Below, in pieces: positions 8,983 through 18,757 of a stretch of DNA of 64,000 bases. The notes below the pieces were generated by a model that was given only the letters and a program-made list of their open reading frames with translations, did no database searches and was not told the DNA's origin. Every line of letters starts with the position of its first letter. Within the stretch, counting starts at the first letter, position 1. The DNA is from Thermoplasmata archaeon (GTDB lineage Archaea > Thermoplasmatota > Thermoplasmata > Lutacidiplasmatales > UBA184): the NCBI GenBank assembly GCA_021819135.1, contig JAKASE010000001.1, positions 157,683 through 221,682 of the forward strand, read 5' to 3'. Position numbers and translations under genes: made by a program.

Positions 8983-10962
8983 TCATCGGTCGACCGGGAT
9001 CCGGGACCCCCGGCGCGAGCCCCCCGCGCTCCCGGGCACGCGGCCATCGAAGTCGTACCCGACCCGCAGCGTATCGAACCGACGGGATTGGAGGGCGAAA
9101 CGATGGAACCCGGTCTGCGTGCGGAACCTCGCGGAGTCGGCGCTCGTCCGCCGGTAGCGCGCGTCCCGGCGTAGACCCGCCAGGTGGAGATAGGTCGCAA
9201 GGAACGGGAAGATGAGCGCGTTCAACGCGCGTATCGCGAGCGGCGCCCGGGTCGGCTCGCAGGGTCCCGGGAACTGCGTGCGCGCGGCGTAGAGGCGGGG
9301 GATCTCGCGACCGATCCAGGGCGTGCGAGCGAGGATCCCCCGGAAGTACGGGTCTCCCTCGAGCATCCGAATCGAAAGGGACTCCCGGGCGAACAGGAAT
9401 CCGGACCCTTCCGTGAACTCCCGATGGGCGGTGGCGTCGTCGAGGACGTAGTTGAAGCAGGGTTCGGGCCGATCCCGGTCCCGGCCGGAGAGCCGGCGAA
9501 GCCGCAGGGTCGCGAAGGCGACCGCGAGGAACCACCAGAGAGCCCCGGTGCGGGTCACGACGAAGAAGTCGAGGTCGTCGTCGACCTCGGGCTCGCCGTA
9601 CGCGGTGGACCCCGTGATCCCGATGCACCGCAGCCAGGGCCGGGTCCGGGCGAGGTCCGCATGCACGAGCCGATGCGCGGACTCTCGGTACCGGAGCGCC
9701 CGGCTCCGTCGTGGATCCACCGACACGGGCCCGAGGTCCGGAGAGACCAGCCGTCCGTTCACCAGCTGCCCCGCCTCGGGGTGATCGGAGATCCACCGGA
9801 CGAGCTCCCCCGGTGTGCGCGGGGCCTCCGGTGGCAGCAGTTCCACCAGCTCTTCGACCGCGACCCCGGTCCCGAACCAACGCGCCGCCTCCACGAGAGT
9901 GCGCAGGCGGCGCTCAAAGGTCGTCGGCGCCGGAGCGGGCGGCGGGACAGGAGGCACTTCCGGGTGCGTCCCCGGACGGTCCGGTGCGGACGAGCCGGTC
10001 CGCTCGATCCGTTCCCAGCGGACGTGGTCCTTGGCGGGCGGGATCCGGTCCCAGCCCGCCAGGGCCCGGGACGCGAGCTCCGCCGCGGCGAGGCTGGCGA
10101 AGCGAAGGAGGCCAGCGGGCTCGCGGGAAACCGACCGTCGGATCACGGCTCCGGCGGCCCGCGGCTGGCGTAGCGCGTAGTCGGCGAGAGTGCTCGGGGA
10201 CGCTCCCAGCAACGCGGTCACCTGCCGGTTCCCGACGTGGATCCGTCGTCGCTGGCGCAGATGGTCGCGCAGGTTCGATGGGACCTCGATCGTGACCTGG
10301 GCGTCCTCCGCGTACAGCCGCGGGCAGCCGCGCTGCGCCAGCCAGACGGCAAGGTACGAGCCGTCATTGATGACCCCTTCCGGGAGGGGTGGGGCGGGCC
10401 CGAGACTGACGAGGAGGAGCTCGTCGGAGAGATGGGCGCCGCCCCCCTCCTGCTGAAGCTGTCGGTGGAAATCATGGTGGAGCTGCCACATCAGCTCGAG
10501 CGGGCCGTTCCATCGTGCCTTCCCGGCCGGGCCGGGGACCGGACGGGCCATGACCGCGTACGGTGCCGGGCGGTCGCGCGCGACGTCGAGGAGTTCCCGC
10601 ACCGCTCCGGGCTCGGCCCGGGCGTCCCCGTTCAGGAGCGCGAGCGCCTGCCCCCTCGCGGTCCGTACCACCGTCCGGATCGCCTCGGACTTTCCGTGAC
10701 GGTCGAGTTCCTCGACGACCGCCACCCTCGGGTCTTCCCGCGCGAGCCGCCGGGCGTTCTCCGCCGTGCGGTCGGTGCACCCGCTCGCGACGACCCAGAT
10801 CCGGCTCCAGCGGACCCCGTCGGGGAGGTCCTGGTCGAGGAGGGACCGAACGGCGCTCTCGATCGTCCGCTCCTCGTTGTGGGCGACCACTCCGCCGGCG
10901 AGCTCGAACTCCGCGGGGCCGGAGGCCGGGACCGTCTGAAGCATCCCCGGTTCTCCCCGCAT
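8983..10962 (-). CDS. fusion protein: GT2 glycosyltransferase - linker - nucleotidyltransferase domain
   Basis: N-term GGVVAHNEERTIESAVRSLLDQ...LLNGDARAEPGAV; C-term GITGSTAYGEPEVDDDLDFFVV (NTase GS...DxD). Confidence 0.82.
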   Translation of the reverse strand: MRGEPGMLQTVPASGPAEFELAGGVVAHNEERTIESAVRSLLDQDLPDGVRWSRIWVVASGCTDRTAENARRLAREDPRVAVVEELDRHGKSEAIRTVVRTARGQALALLNGDARAEPGAVRELLDVARDRPAPYAVMARPVPGPAGKARWNGPLELMWQLHHDFHRQLQQEGGGAHLSDELLLVSLGPAPPLPEGVINDGSYLAVWLAQRGCPRLYAEDAQVTIEVPSNLRDHLRQRRRIHVGNRQVTALLGASPSTLADYALRQPRAAGAVIRRSVSREPAGLLRFASLAAAELASRALAGWDRIPPAKDHVRWERIERTGSSAPDRPGTHPEVPPVPPPAPAPTTFERRLRTLVEAARWFGTGVAVEELVELLPPEAPRTPGELVRWISDHPEAGQLVNGRLVSPDLGPVSVDPRRSRALRYRESAHRLVHADLARTRPWLRCIGITGSTAYGEPEVDDDLDFFVVTRTGALWWFLAVAFATLRLRRLSGRDRDRPEPCFNYVLDDATAHREFTEGSGFLFARESLSIRMLEGDPYFRGILARTPWIGREIPRLYAARTQFPGPCEPTRAPLAIRALNALIFPFLATYLHLAGLRRDARYRRTSADSARFRTQTGFHRFALQSRRFDTLRVGYDFDGRVPGSAGGSRRGSRIPVDR

Positions 10963-11005
10963 GCGGTTCCCGCGGACCCCTACCGTCTCGGACGACTACC
11001 GAGGA

Positions 11006-12115
11006 TCACGTCGGGAACGAGGACGGAGCCCCCGACTGGACCGAGTAGGGTTCGTAGAGGTTCGTGTTGAGCCCCGAACCGGGACCGCCCGGCGCGAGCG
11101 AGCCGGGCGACGGGACGTAGACCTGCGCGCACGGCGAGACGTGGTCCTCGTGCGTCAGGACCCACCAGATCGGGTTGTTGGCGGCCGAGTTGTAATCCTG
11201 CGCCGCGCTCGAGCAGGTCGTCGCCGCCGCGTAGATCGCGGCGGTGGAGTTGAGGCAGTTCCCGAGGGGCGCCGAGAGATTGGAGGGCACGACCACGGGG
11301 GCGCAGACGCCCGTCGCCCGGTCCGGAAGGATGTTGGGATCCAGGACGAAGACGACGGAGGTCCCCCAGGGAACGATCGGGAAGCTCGTGTAGTTCTCGA
11401 CCATATCGTGGGCGGGGAACGGCAGCACCCCGACCGGCAGCCCTTCGACCCCCGAGGAGAGGCCGGCGTGGACCTCGAACTGGGCAAAGAACGGGGAGAA
11501 CGCATCGGCCGGATGATCCACGCAGGCCGTCGGGGTCGCGCCCGCCCCGCAGTCGGTCAGCACCGCCGAACCGTTCACGGTCGGGAACCCTCGGGTCGTA
11601 GCGTTATAGCCGGTGAGTCCGAACGCCGACAGCCCCGCGTACGCGGGGATGAGGTACCACTCGGGCACCTGCCCGGGCACGGCCGATTGGCTCGCGTTGC
11701 CTGCCCCGCAGGACGTCGTTCCCGACGCGCCCGAGGCATTCGGGTCGTGCGGGAAGAGGGCCGTCAGGGACGGCGTGCACTCGAAGGTGGCCGAACCGTT
11801 GTACACGAACGTCACCACCTGGCCGCTCGAGAACGCGCCCGCCGTGAAGCTCGGCGACTGGCTCGAGGTCGACGACGGACGATAGTAGGAGTAGTATACG
11901 CCGAAACCGCCGGCGGCGATGAGAATCACCGCGATCACCACGGCGATCCAGACCCCTCGGTGGGATCCTCGGGGTGGGGTCGCGGCCGTATCCGGTCGGA
12001 GCGCCGGTGGGGGCGGTCGGGAGGGACCCGGTTCCGGGCCCCCCGATGCCGGTCGGGCTCGGAGCGGCGGCGCGCCGAGCCGTGCTACGATCGGGACCTC
12101 TCTCGCCTCGGCCAT
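11006..12115 (-). CDS. membrane-anchored extracellular protein
   Basis: Pro-rich cytoplasmic N-terminus, single TM (GVWIAVVIAVILIAAGGFGVYY), N-x-S/T-rich ectodomain; start MAEAREVP. Confidence 0.75.
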   Translation of the reverse strand: MAEAREVPIVARLGAPPLRARPASGGPEPGPSRPPPPALRPDTAATPPRGSHRGVWIAVVIAVILIAAGGFGVYYSYYRPSSTSSQSPSFTAGAFSSGQVVTFVYNGSATFECTPSLTALFPHDPNASGASGTTSCGAGNASQSAVPGQVPEWYLIPAYAGLSAFGLTGYNATTRGFPTVNGSAVLTDCGAGATPTACVDHPADAFSPFFAQFEVHAGLSSGVEGLPVGVLPFPAHDMVENYTSFPIVPWGTSVVFVLDPNILPDRATGVCAPVVVPSNLSAPLGNCLNSTAAIYAAATTCSSAAQDYNSAANNPIWWVLTHEDHVSPCAQVYVPSPGSLAPGGPGSGLNTNLYEPYSVQSGAPSSFPT

Positions 12116-12179
12116 GCTCCCCTTCACCGCTCCTCCTTTCGTTCGTCCGCGAACGCGCGCGCGGCTCGACTCCTCGTTC

Positions 12180-13088
12180 TCATTCTTCCTCCGTATCGAA
12201 CACCAGGTCGGACGGTCGCTTCCGGATCCATCGGGCCCCGTAGGCCACGGCGGCGCTGAGCCCGGCCCCGGCACCGACCACCAGGACATAGTCGATCAGC
12301 GGCAGGGAAGCGGGAACCGGTGGGATCGTAACCGCGAAGTACCCGGAGTACGCGAGCGAGAGGACCTCTGGGGACGAGGAAGCGATCATGATCCCAATGG
12401 TCGCGTTCGACGGAGTGACCCGCATCGAGGAGGTCGTGTCCACGGTCGTCCGGGTCCCGTTGTCCCAACCGACCTCGGCGGTCGAGGACGGGATCCACGA
12501 CTCCAGGATCCCCTCGTTCACGTTGGACCGGCTCGCGACCGTCGGGTCCGAGGTGGACCCTCCGCTCAGATGCTCCGCGCTGGGGTGGCTGGGCCAGAGG
12601 GAAAGGTCGAAACCGAGCGAGTCGCCGGGGGCGACCCGCGACCAGTTCGAAAGCAGGACAGACAGCGTGACCTCGTTCGACGGGGCACCGCCGGAGGGGC
12701 TCTCCTCCCCGAGGTCAAAGTCCACGCGGACATCGACCGACCCGTTCCGGGCGTCGACGCCCCCGGCCGCGACGAGCGACGCGTGGGCCGTGTATCCCTC
12801 GTCGTAGCCGGCCCCCCCGCTCGCGTTCTCCACGGTCCAGGTCAATGGAGCGCCCTGGGTCGTCCCGACCACCGTGCCGCCCGGCGAGCGCTCCGCGATG
12901 GTCCCGAGGAGCCCGGCGAGCCCGGAGTCGGGCCGTGCCAGTGCGGAGACATCGACCCCTGGACTGCTCGCGCTGAAGCGGCAGAGCACGACGCCGTTCG
13001 TCCACGACGCCCCTGGGGTGCTCCAGCCGGCCACGGAAGCGGCCCCGACGGCGGGGGCGAATGGGAGCAGGATCAGGGCCAGGGCCAC
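12180..13088 (-). CDS. secreted/C-terminally anchored surface protein
   Basis: Hydrophobic N-terminus, many N-x-S/T sequons, C-terminal TM (YVLVVGAGAGLSAAVAYGARWIRKR). Confidence 0.75.
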   Translation of the reverse strand: MALALILLPFAPAVGAASVAGWSTPGASWTNGVVLCRFSASSPGVDVSALARPDSGLAGLLGTIAERSPGGTVVGTTQGAPLTWTVENASGGAGYDEGYTAHASLVAAGGVDARNGSVDVRVDFDLGEESPSGGAPSNEVTLSVLLSNWSRVAPGDSLGFDLSLWPSHPSAEHLSGGSTSDPTVASRSNVNEGILESWIPSSTAEVGWDNGTRTTVDTTSSMRVTPSNATIGIMIASSSPEVLSLAYSGYFAVTIPPVPASLPLIDYVLVVGAGAGLSAAVAYGARWIRKRPSDLVFDTEEE

Positions 13089-13235
13089 CGCCCCGGCGAG
13101 GACCAGGGCCGCGTTCCACGATGGGCCGGGGGCCGTCCAGCGCTGCGAACCGTGCGACGTGAACGCCGAAATGGAACGCTCGGTATGCCGCTTTTTGGTC
13201 CAAGAGCGGAAGGGAAGCAGGCCCCTTGCCCACGG

Positions 13236-13763
13236 TCACACGCGGAAGATCTCCGACCAGGTGCTCAGGAATCGCTCGATCCACTCGTCGGAGAAGCGCG
13301 GGCGGCTGGCGACGACCCATCGAGCGATGCGTTCCGGGTCCACCGGATGGAACGTCCGCAATCGGCCCCGTCGCTTTCCGCAGATCACCCCGGCCGCGAG
13401 CAAGCGACGCAGGTGTACGGAGAGACGGCCCGCGCTCAGGCCGGTCCGCGCCTCGAGGTCCGGCACGGTGAGGCCCGGGGTTTCGAGGAGCGCGACCAGG
13501 AGCCGTCGGGCCGAGGCCGAACGCGTGATCCCGAGCAGCCGGCGGTCGACGGGAGGGACCTCCGAGGCGAAATAGCGGTCCTGGTGAGATCCCCGCTCCC
13601 GGAACACGAGCTGGGCGTGGGTGAGCCGGTCCAGGTGGTAGACCGTCTCTCCCCAGCCGGTTCCCGCGGCGCGTTGGGCCTCCCGCGCGCCCAGGCCCGG
13701 GGCCCGTCGGACCGCCTCGTAGATCCGGCGCCGGGTCTCGAGCGACAGGAGGTCGTCGGCCAT
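13236..13763 (-). CDS. winged-helix transcriptional regulator with two wHTH domains
   Basis: LETRRRIYEAVRRAPGLGAREAQRAAG... and SARRLLVALLETPGLTVPDLEARTGLSAGRLSVHLRRLLAAGVI. Confidence 0.82.
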   Translation of the reverse strand: MADDLLSLETRRRIYEAVRRAPGLGAREAQRAAGTGWGETVYHLDRLTHAQLVFRERGSHQDRYFASEVPPVDRRLLGITRSASARRLLVALLETPGLTVPDLEARTGLSAGRLSVHLRRLLAAGVICGKRRGRLRTFHPVDPERIARWVVASRPRFSDEWIERFLSTWSEIFRV

Positions 13764-13766
13764 CGG

Positions 13767-14045
13767 TCACACCTTGCGCGGCCAGAGCGACGAGACGAGG
13801 AGGAGGAGGACGGCGACGAACGCGAGCAGAAGGACCGGAAGATCGGCCTCGGCGTACGCCGGCGGACCGAGGGGCAATGTGCCCCAGGCCCAGATCGACC
13901 CGAGCAGGACGAAGGCGAGGCTCGCCCCGCAGAGCAGAAGGAATCGTCCGTCCCCCGCCCGACGCCAGGCGGCGAGGGGAACGGCCGCGTTGATGGCCGA
14001 GATCCCGACGATCAGGACCGCCACGAAGAGCTCGAGGAGCCCCAC
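13767..14045 (-). CDS. small membrane protein (about 3 TM) upstream of wHTH gene
   Basis: VGLLELFVAVLIVGISAINAAVPLAAWRR...PVLLLAFVAVLLLLVSSLWPRKV; start codon uncertain. Confidence 0.6.
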   Translation of the reverse strand: MGLLELFVAVLIVGISAINAAVPLAAWRRAGDGRFLLLCGASLAFVLLGSIWAWGTLPLGPPAYAEADLPVLLLAFVAVLLLLVSSLWPRKV

Positions 14046-14187
14046 GAACAGGGCAGGGGAAACGGGTACATCTTTTCGAGGGGGTCCCGGGACCCGGCCG
14101 ATCGGGGGAGGAATCCCCCCTTCCTCCATCCCGCCGAGAACCGGGAGAAAAGCTGAACCGCACGGGAGGTCCTGCTTCCGATGGTTC

Positions 14188-15099
14188 ATGGGCGTAGAGG
14201 GTACCGAGACGGCACCGACCGCCCCCTCCGCGTCTCGCTCGACACCCACCGGGCCACCGGCCCCCTCGCTCCTCCCTCCCCTCCGCCCGACGCGGACCCG
14301 CCGGACATGGGCCGCGATCGCGGTCATCGTGGTCGCCATCATCGTCCTCGGGTTCCTCGCGTTCACCTTCCTGCTCGGTTTCGGGTCCACCGGGGCCGGC
14401 GGGCCGGTCTCGGTGACGTACCTGAACGCGGCGGCCGCGTCGGATCCGCTCGCCGGATCCACGGCCGGAGGGAACTGGTCGCTGGTCGTCGCGGCCGGCG
14501 TCGAGCTCTCCGAGGCGGCCGTCGCATCCACGTCGGCGACCGTCGGAGGCGGATGCACGTACGCTTCGCCCGGAGGGGGTCCCCCTCCTCCGACCGTGTA
14601 CGTGCCGAACTACGCGGGCTCCTTCGAGTCTGGGAAGTCCCCCTGGTGGGCGATGGCGTACTACCGTTCCGCGACGCAGCAGGTCCTGCTCGTCGAGGTC
14701 GTGAACGGGACCGCGAACGCGCTTCTGGTCGCCTCGGGCAACTGCACGGCGTCGTTCGCGAGCCTTACGGCGATCCCCTCCTCGGGGCTGGCCGACAGCC
14801 CCGCGAGCGCGAGCGCGGTCTGGAACGGCGGGGGCTCCGCCTTCGTCGCCGCGCACGCGAACCTCACCTACAACGCGGAGTTCGCGCTCCTGGGCGGGGG
14901 CTCGGCGTGCCTGAACTCGCTCGGGGTCTGCTGGGGGTACCTCTACACCCCCTGCAACCCGCTCGTCCCCTCCTCCTCCAGTCTCTCCTACCCCGTGTTC
15001 GAGGCCCTGGTCAATCCGGTGAACGGCGGTCTCTTCACCCGGGCGACGAGCATGAACTGCAGCGCGTCGTCCCTACCGGGGCTCGGCGGGCTCCCCTAG
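14188..15099 (+). CDS. membrane-anchored extracellular protein
   Basis: Pro-rich N-terminus, TM (TWAAIAVIVVAIIVLGFLAFTFLLG), sequon-rich ectodomain. Confidence 0.75.
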   Translation: MGVEGTETAPTAPSASRSTPTGPPAPSLLPPLRPTRTRRTWAAIAVIVVAIIVLGFLAFTFLLGFGSTGAGGPVSVTYLNAAAASDPLAGSTAGGNWSLVVAAGVELSEAAVASTSATVGGGCTYASPGGGPPPPTVYVPNYAGSFESGKSPWWAMAYYRSATQQVLLVEVVNGTANALLVASGNCTASFASLTAIPSSGLADSPASASAVWNGGGSAFVAAHANLTYNAEFALLGGGSACLNSLGVCWGYLYTPCNPLVPSSSSLSYPVFEALVNPVNGGLFTRATSMNCSASSLPGLGGLP

Positions 15100-15268
15100 A
15101 CCCACGCGGCCGGTCCCTCATCCCGGGGGCATCGCCTTCGGGGCGGCCGGAGGGGTACGGGCCAGGCGACCCCGAGCGCATCCGCCCGGAGGGGAACGAT
15201 CTGCCCGAAACCTCGGGGTCACGCAGCGGCTTGATAGCAGGACCGTTGCTGGGGCGGGGCGAAGCGCG

Positions 15269-15772
15269 ATGCTCGAGCGGATCCTGGTCGCCTACGACGG
15301 GTCCCATCACTCGAGGCATGCCTGCGACCTGGGGGTCGAGGTTGCGGGCCGGTTCGCGGCCTCCCTCACGATGGTGGTCGTCCGGCCGCCGAACCCGGAC
15401 GGGGTCGACGACACCCTGGAGGACCTCGTGCCCGCCGCGGAGGGGGGGAGGACCTTCGCCGACGCGATCGACGAGATCCGCCGGCGGGCCACGGCCCGGG
15501 GGGCCCGGCGGGTCGATGTGGTCTACCTGCGAGGGGAGGCGCTCGAACAGATCTTAGGATGGCTGCGGACCCACCCCCAGGACCTCGTCGTGGTCGGCTC
15601 CCGGGGACTCTCGCGCGGTCGTCGTATCCTGATGGGCAGCGTTTCCTCCGGCCTCGTGAGCGACGCTCCATGCCCCGTGCTGGTGGTCCGGGGCCATGCG
15701 GGGGCCCGCGCCCACGGCAAGATGCCGTCCCCCCCGGCGCCGGCCGCCCCCCCAACAGTGCCGAATCCGTGA
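15269..15772 (+). CDS. universal stress protein, UspA family
   Basis: ILVAYDGSHHSRHACDLGVEVA...LVVVGSRGLSRGRRILMGSVSSGLVSDAPCPVLVVRG. Confidence 0.93.
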   Translation: MLERILVAYDGSHHSRHACDLGVEVAGRFAASLTMVVVRPPNPDGVDDTLEDLVPAAEGGRTFADAIDEIRRRATARGARRVDVVYLRGEALEQILGWLRTHPQDLVVVGSRGLSRGRRILMGSVSSGLVSDAPCPVLVVRGHAGARAHGKMPSPPAPAAPPTVPNP

Positions 15773-15805
15773 GACGGCTCGGACCCGGGACCGCGTCCGC
15801 AACCG

Positions 15806-16090
15806 ATGCTCTATCTAGGGGGTCCGCGCTCTTTCCGGAGCGTGCGCAGCGGGATGGCCGTCTACGTCATCGGGCTGATCCTGGTCACGGCCGCGGTCGA
15901 GCTGCTCATCGCCTACGTCATCGCGACCCGAGCGAACGACGTGGCCCAATCCTCCACGCTCTGGCCGACCTACTTCGGGGCCGTGATCGGGCTCGCGGTG
16001 AGCGGAGGGGTCCTCATCCCCCGGGGCCTCTCGGCATTGCGGTCCCCCCGGCGACCGACCGAGCCCGGGGGCGGCGCGGCCGCTCCCTAG
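15806..16090 (+). CDS. small 2-TM protein
   Basis: Short ORF with two hydrophobic segments. Confidence 0.5.
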   Translation: MLYLGGPRSFRSVRSGMAVYVIGLILVTAAVELLIAYVIATRANDVAQSSTLWPTYFGAVIGLAVSGGVLIPRGLSALRSPRRPTEPGGGAAAP

Positions 16091-16091
16091 G

Positions 16092-17996
16092 TCAGGGTGG
16101 GTCCCCGCGGGGGGAATCCCCCGCCGTTCCGCCTCGCGGCGCCCGGGACCCATTGCCCGGTGGGGGCGGTGGCGGACGCCGTCGTGCCGTGAACAGGAGC
16201 ACCGGAAGGACCCCTGCCAGGACCACCACGCCCGCGACGGCGCCGGCGAGGACGTATCCCTCGAACGGTGTCAGCGTGGGCGGTGAGGGGGTCGGGGGGT
16301 TCATCACCGTGATCGTGATCGAGTTCGACGTCTGGACCCCGACGCTGTCCTCGACCGTCACCTCGATCGCGAACGTCCCGGTCACTCCGGGAAGGCAGGT
16401 GAGGGTGGCGGTGTCGTGGTTCGGGCACCCGGGCGGCAGCCCGGCGTAGCTGTAGAGGAACGGCGAGGTCCCTCCGGTGACATTCACGATCAGGTTGAGA
16501 CCCGAGCCGATATCGATCGTCGACGGCACCGCCTGGAAGAGGAGGATCGTGAGGTCCGCGTTGACCCGGAACGGTATCGTATCCGACCCGACCGCCCCCA
16601 GCGGCCCGGAGACCGTGCAGGTCGCCGAATACGTCCCGGCGTGGGAGAACGCGTGGGCGACCACCCGTCCCGAGGCATAGCCTCCGTCCGAGAAGTTCCA
16701 CGCGTACGAGGGCGACGTCACGGAAGTGGACGTCGTGCACGTGAACGCGCTCGGGAGTCCCGGGTCGCTCGCCGGGAGGACGGAGGCCACCACTACCCCG
16801 GCCGGGGCGAACGCCTCGTTCGAGACCACCGGCATCGGGTCCGGCGACGAGCGGACCCGGGTCCAGGCCACCGACCAGGTCGGGCAGGTGGCATTGCATA
16901 CCGCGCCGAGTCCATAGGCGACCAGCGGGCCGTTGGTGGCGTTGATCTGGGAGATGAACGGCACGTAGTTCACGCTCCCCACCTCGCTCGCGTTCGCCGC
17001 GCGCCAGGTGAGCCCGACCACGTGGAGGCTCTGGGCGAAGTCCGTGGGCGCGTTGACGACGGCGACGTGCTGGACCGGGATCCCGTCGGCCCCGCTGGTG
17101 AGGAGGCCGCCGGTCGAGTTCCCGTTGACCCCGGGTTCGAGCGCGTAGGCGTTCGGGAAGAACTGGCTGCCGGTGCGGATGCCGGTGGCCCCCGCGACAA
17201 AGAGGACGAGCGGACCGCCGGACCCGCTCGTCCGCGACTCGGCCTCGACCGTCAGCGTGGAGGAGTACGACGAAGGCAGGATATCCTCGACGGCCCCGGT
17301 CGCCGACGACGAGGCCACGGTGAGGCCATCCCGGACGGTGCCGACCCAGCTGCCGAGCGGTGACCAGTCCGCGGGCAACGACGTTCCCGAGAAGTTCGCA
17401 TAGGCATCGAAGACCCTCCAGCCGTTGTCGAACTCGGCATACGGGGTGCTCAGGAGGGGATTCTCCCCCATGTACCCGTTCTCCGACAGGTTGGTCGAGT
17501 TCTTGGGCCAGAACCAGAGCGAGACGTTCGTCGACCCGCTAGCGGGGATGGAGTTGAGGCGCAGCCAGAGGACCGTGTCCCACGAGGTGTTCGAGGCGCC
17601 CGACTCGATCCACCCGTAGATGGGCGTGCCGTTCGCGGTGTATTCCGCGATGCCGTTGCTCCAGTCCGTGTTGATGAGGGAAGCGTATTCGGAGCTGTTG
17701 ATCCCGATCGGCTGGTCGTAGGTCCCGGTCGCGTTGGTTCCTGGGTTCTGTATCGTGATGTTGAGCCCGCCGATCGCCCCCGGGTGAGCCACGGAGCTTC
17801 GGACGGTCCCCGGAGCCGACACCGACGCCGCCGGAAGGCCGGGGAGCCCCGCGGACCCGACGTCGGCCGCGTGGGGGACCGGCCCGGATGGGCCCCCCAA
17901 GGGCACCTGGAGGAGCGAGACCAGCACACAGGCCGCGATGGCGATCCCCCAGCCGACGGTCGAAGGGCCCGATCGCAGGGGGATGGACACGGCCAT
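16092..17996 (-). CDS. large surface protein: DUF2341-like, PKD-type repeats, C-terminal TM
   Basis: Signal-like N-terminus; YAWNFSDGGYASGRVVAHAFSHAGTYSATCTV (PKD); C-terminal TM plus basic Pro-rich tail; TATA-like box upstream. Confidence 0.82.
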   Translation of the reverse strand: MAVSIPLRSGPSTVGWGIAIAACVLVSLLQVPLGGPSGPVPHAADVGSAGLPGLPAASVSAPGTVRSSVAHPGAIGGLNITIQNPGTNATGTYDQPIGINSSEYASLINTDWSNGIAEYTANGTPIYGWIESGASNTSWDTVLWLRLNSIPASGSTNVSLWFWPKNSTNLSENGYMGENPLLSTPYAEFDNGWRVFDAYANFSGTSLPADWSPLGSWVGTVRDGLTVASSSATGAVEDILPSSYSSTLTVEAESRTSGSGGPLVLFVAGATGIRTGSQFFPNAYALEPGVNGNSTGGLLTSGADGIPVQHVAVVNAPTDFAQSLHVVGLTWRAANASEVGSVNYVPFISQINATNGPLVAYGLGAVCNATCPTWSVAWTRVRSSPDPMPVVSNEAFAPAGVVVASVLPASDPGLPSAFTCTTSTSVTSPSYAWNFSDGGYASGRVVAHAFSHAGTYSATCTVSGPLGAVGSDTIPFRVNADLTILLFQAVPSTIDIGSGLNLIVNVTGGTSPFLYSYAGLPPGCPNHDTATLTCLPGVTGTFAIEVTVEDSVGVQTSNSITITVMNPPTPSPPTLTPFEGYVLAGAVAGVVVLAGVLPVLLFTARRRPPPPPPGNGSRAPRGGTAGDSPRGDPP

Positions 17997-18093
17997 GGTT
18001 GACCCGAAGGGTCTCCACGATGCCTCGGACCTGTCTTATACCCCCGGTAGGAGCCGGCAAATCGCGGAGGCGGGGTGGAACGCGACCCCGCCG

Positions 18094-18501
18094 CTAGGCG
18101 TGGTGTGCCTCCCGCAGCGTCCGTATGGGTCGGTCGTCGAAGTACACCTGCCACTCCTCCACGCGGCCGTCGCGAACGACCGCGCGCCAGGCCGCGTTCA
18201 TCGACCAGCGGGTCGCCGGGGCGTTCTCCCCACCGTCCGTCGCGGTGCCACTCGCGACGCCGAAGAGGCCGACCACCGGTCCGAGAGTAAGGTGGTCCCG
18301 GATCACGATGTGGAGATCGGGGAACCGACCGAAGAGGGCCGACCAGACCTCAGCCATCCGCTCCTTGCCCCGCACCTCCTGACCCAGATGGTCGATGTAC
18401 CGGATGTCCGGGGCCATCAGCTCGAGGAGCACCGTGACATCGTGGCGATTGATCTCGTTGACGAACCGCAGTGCCGTCCGATCCGGGTCCGACTCAACCA
18501 T
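18094..18501 (-). CDS. SnoaL-like/nuclear transport factor 2-fold protein
   Basis: FVNEINRHDVTVLLELMAPDIRYIDHLGQEVRGKERMAEVWSALFGRFPDLHIVI. Confidence 0.8.
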   Translation of the reverse strand: MVESDPDRTALRFVNEINRHDVTVLLELMAPDIRYIDHLGQEVRGKERMAEVWSALFGRFPDLHIVIRDHLTLGPVVGLFGVASGTATDGGENAPATRWSMNAAWRAVVRDGRVEEWQVYFDDRPIRTLREAHHA

Positions 18502-18757
18502 CGGGAGGACCGCCGCCCACGCCGTGACACCGGGGCTCGCCCACCGGCATGCGGTTCCGGGATAAGCCACTCTCGTCGGGGGAACCGGGCCGCCGCGGTC
18601 CTTCCCCCGGCCCGCGCGAGTGGAGAGACGGTGCTCCGTCTTCCGCTCCTCGCCCGATACCCCTCGGAGAGCCCGTTCGTCAATCCGTTCTTACTCCCGG
18701 TCTAAGTACTGTAAATCCCGGGTACCCCCCCGGCGGGCGAAAGTCCGCAGGGACTCC

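Noticed and set aside
8983-10173. Long ORFs on the opposite strand of the GT2-NTase gene (e.g. 9184-10173)
   Set aside because: GC-rich sequence gives long spurious antisense frames; translations are Arg/Pro/Gly-rich with no motifs.
18700-18757. GGCGAAAGTCC-like string resembling part of an RNase P RNA motif
   Set aside because: Only a short partial match immediately upstream of the flavodoxin start; no surrounding conserved helices.
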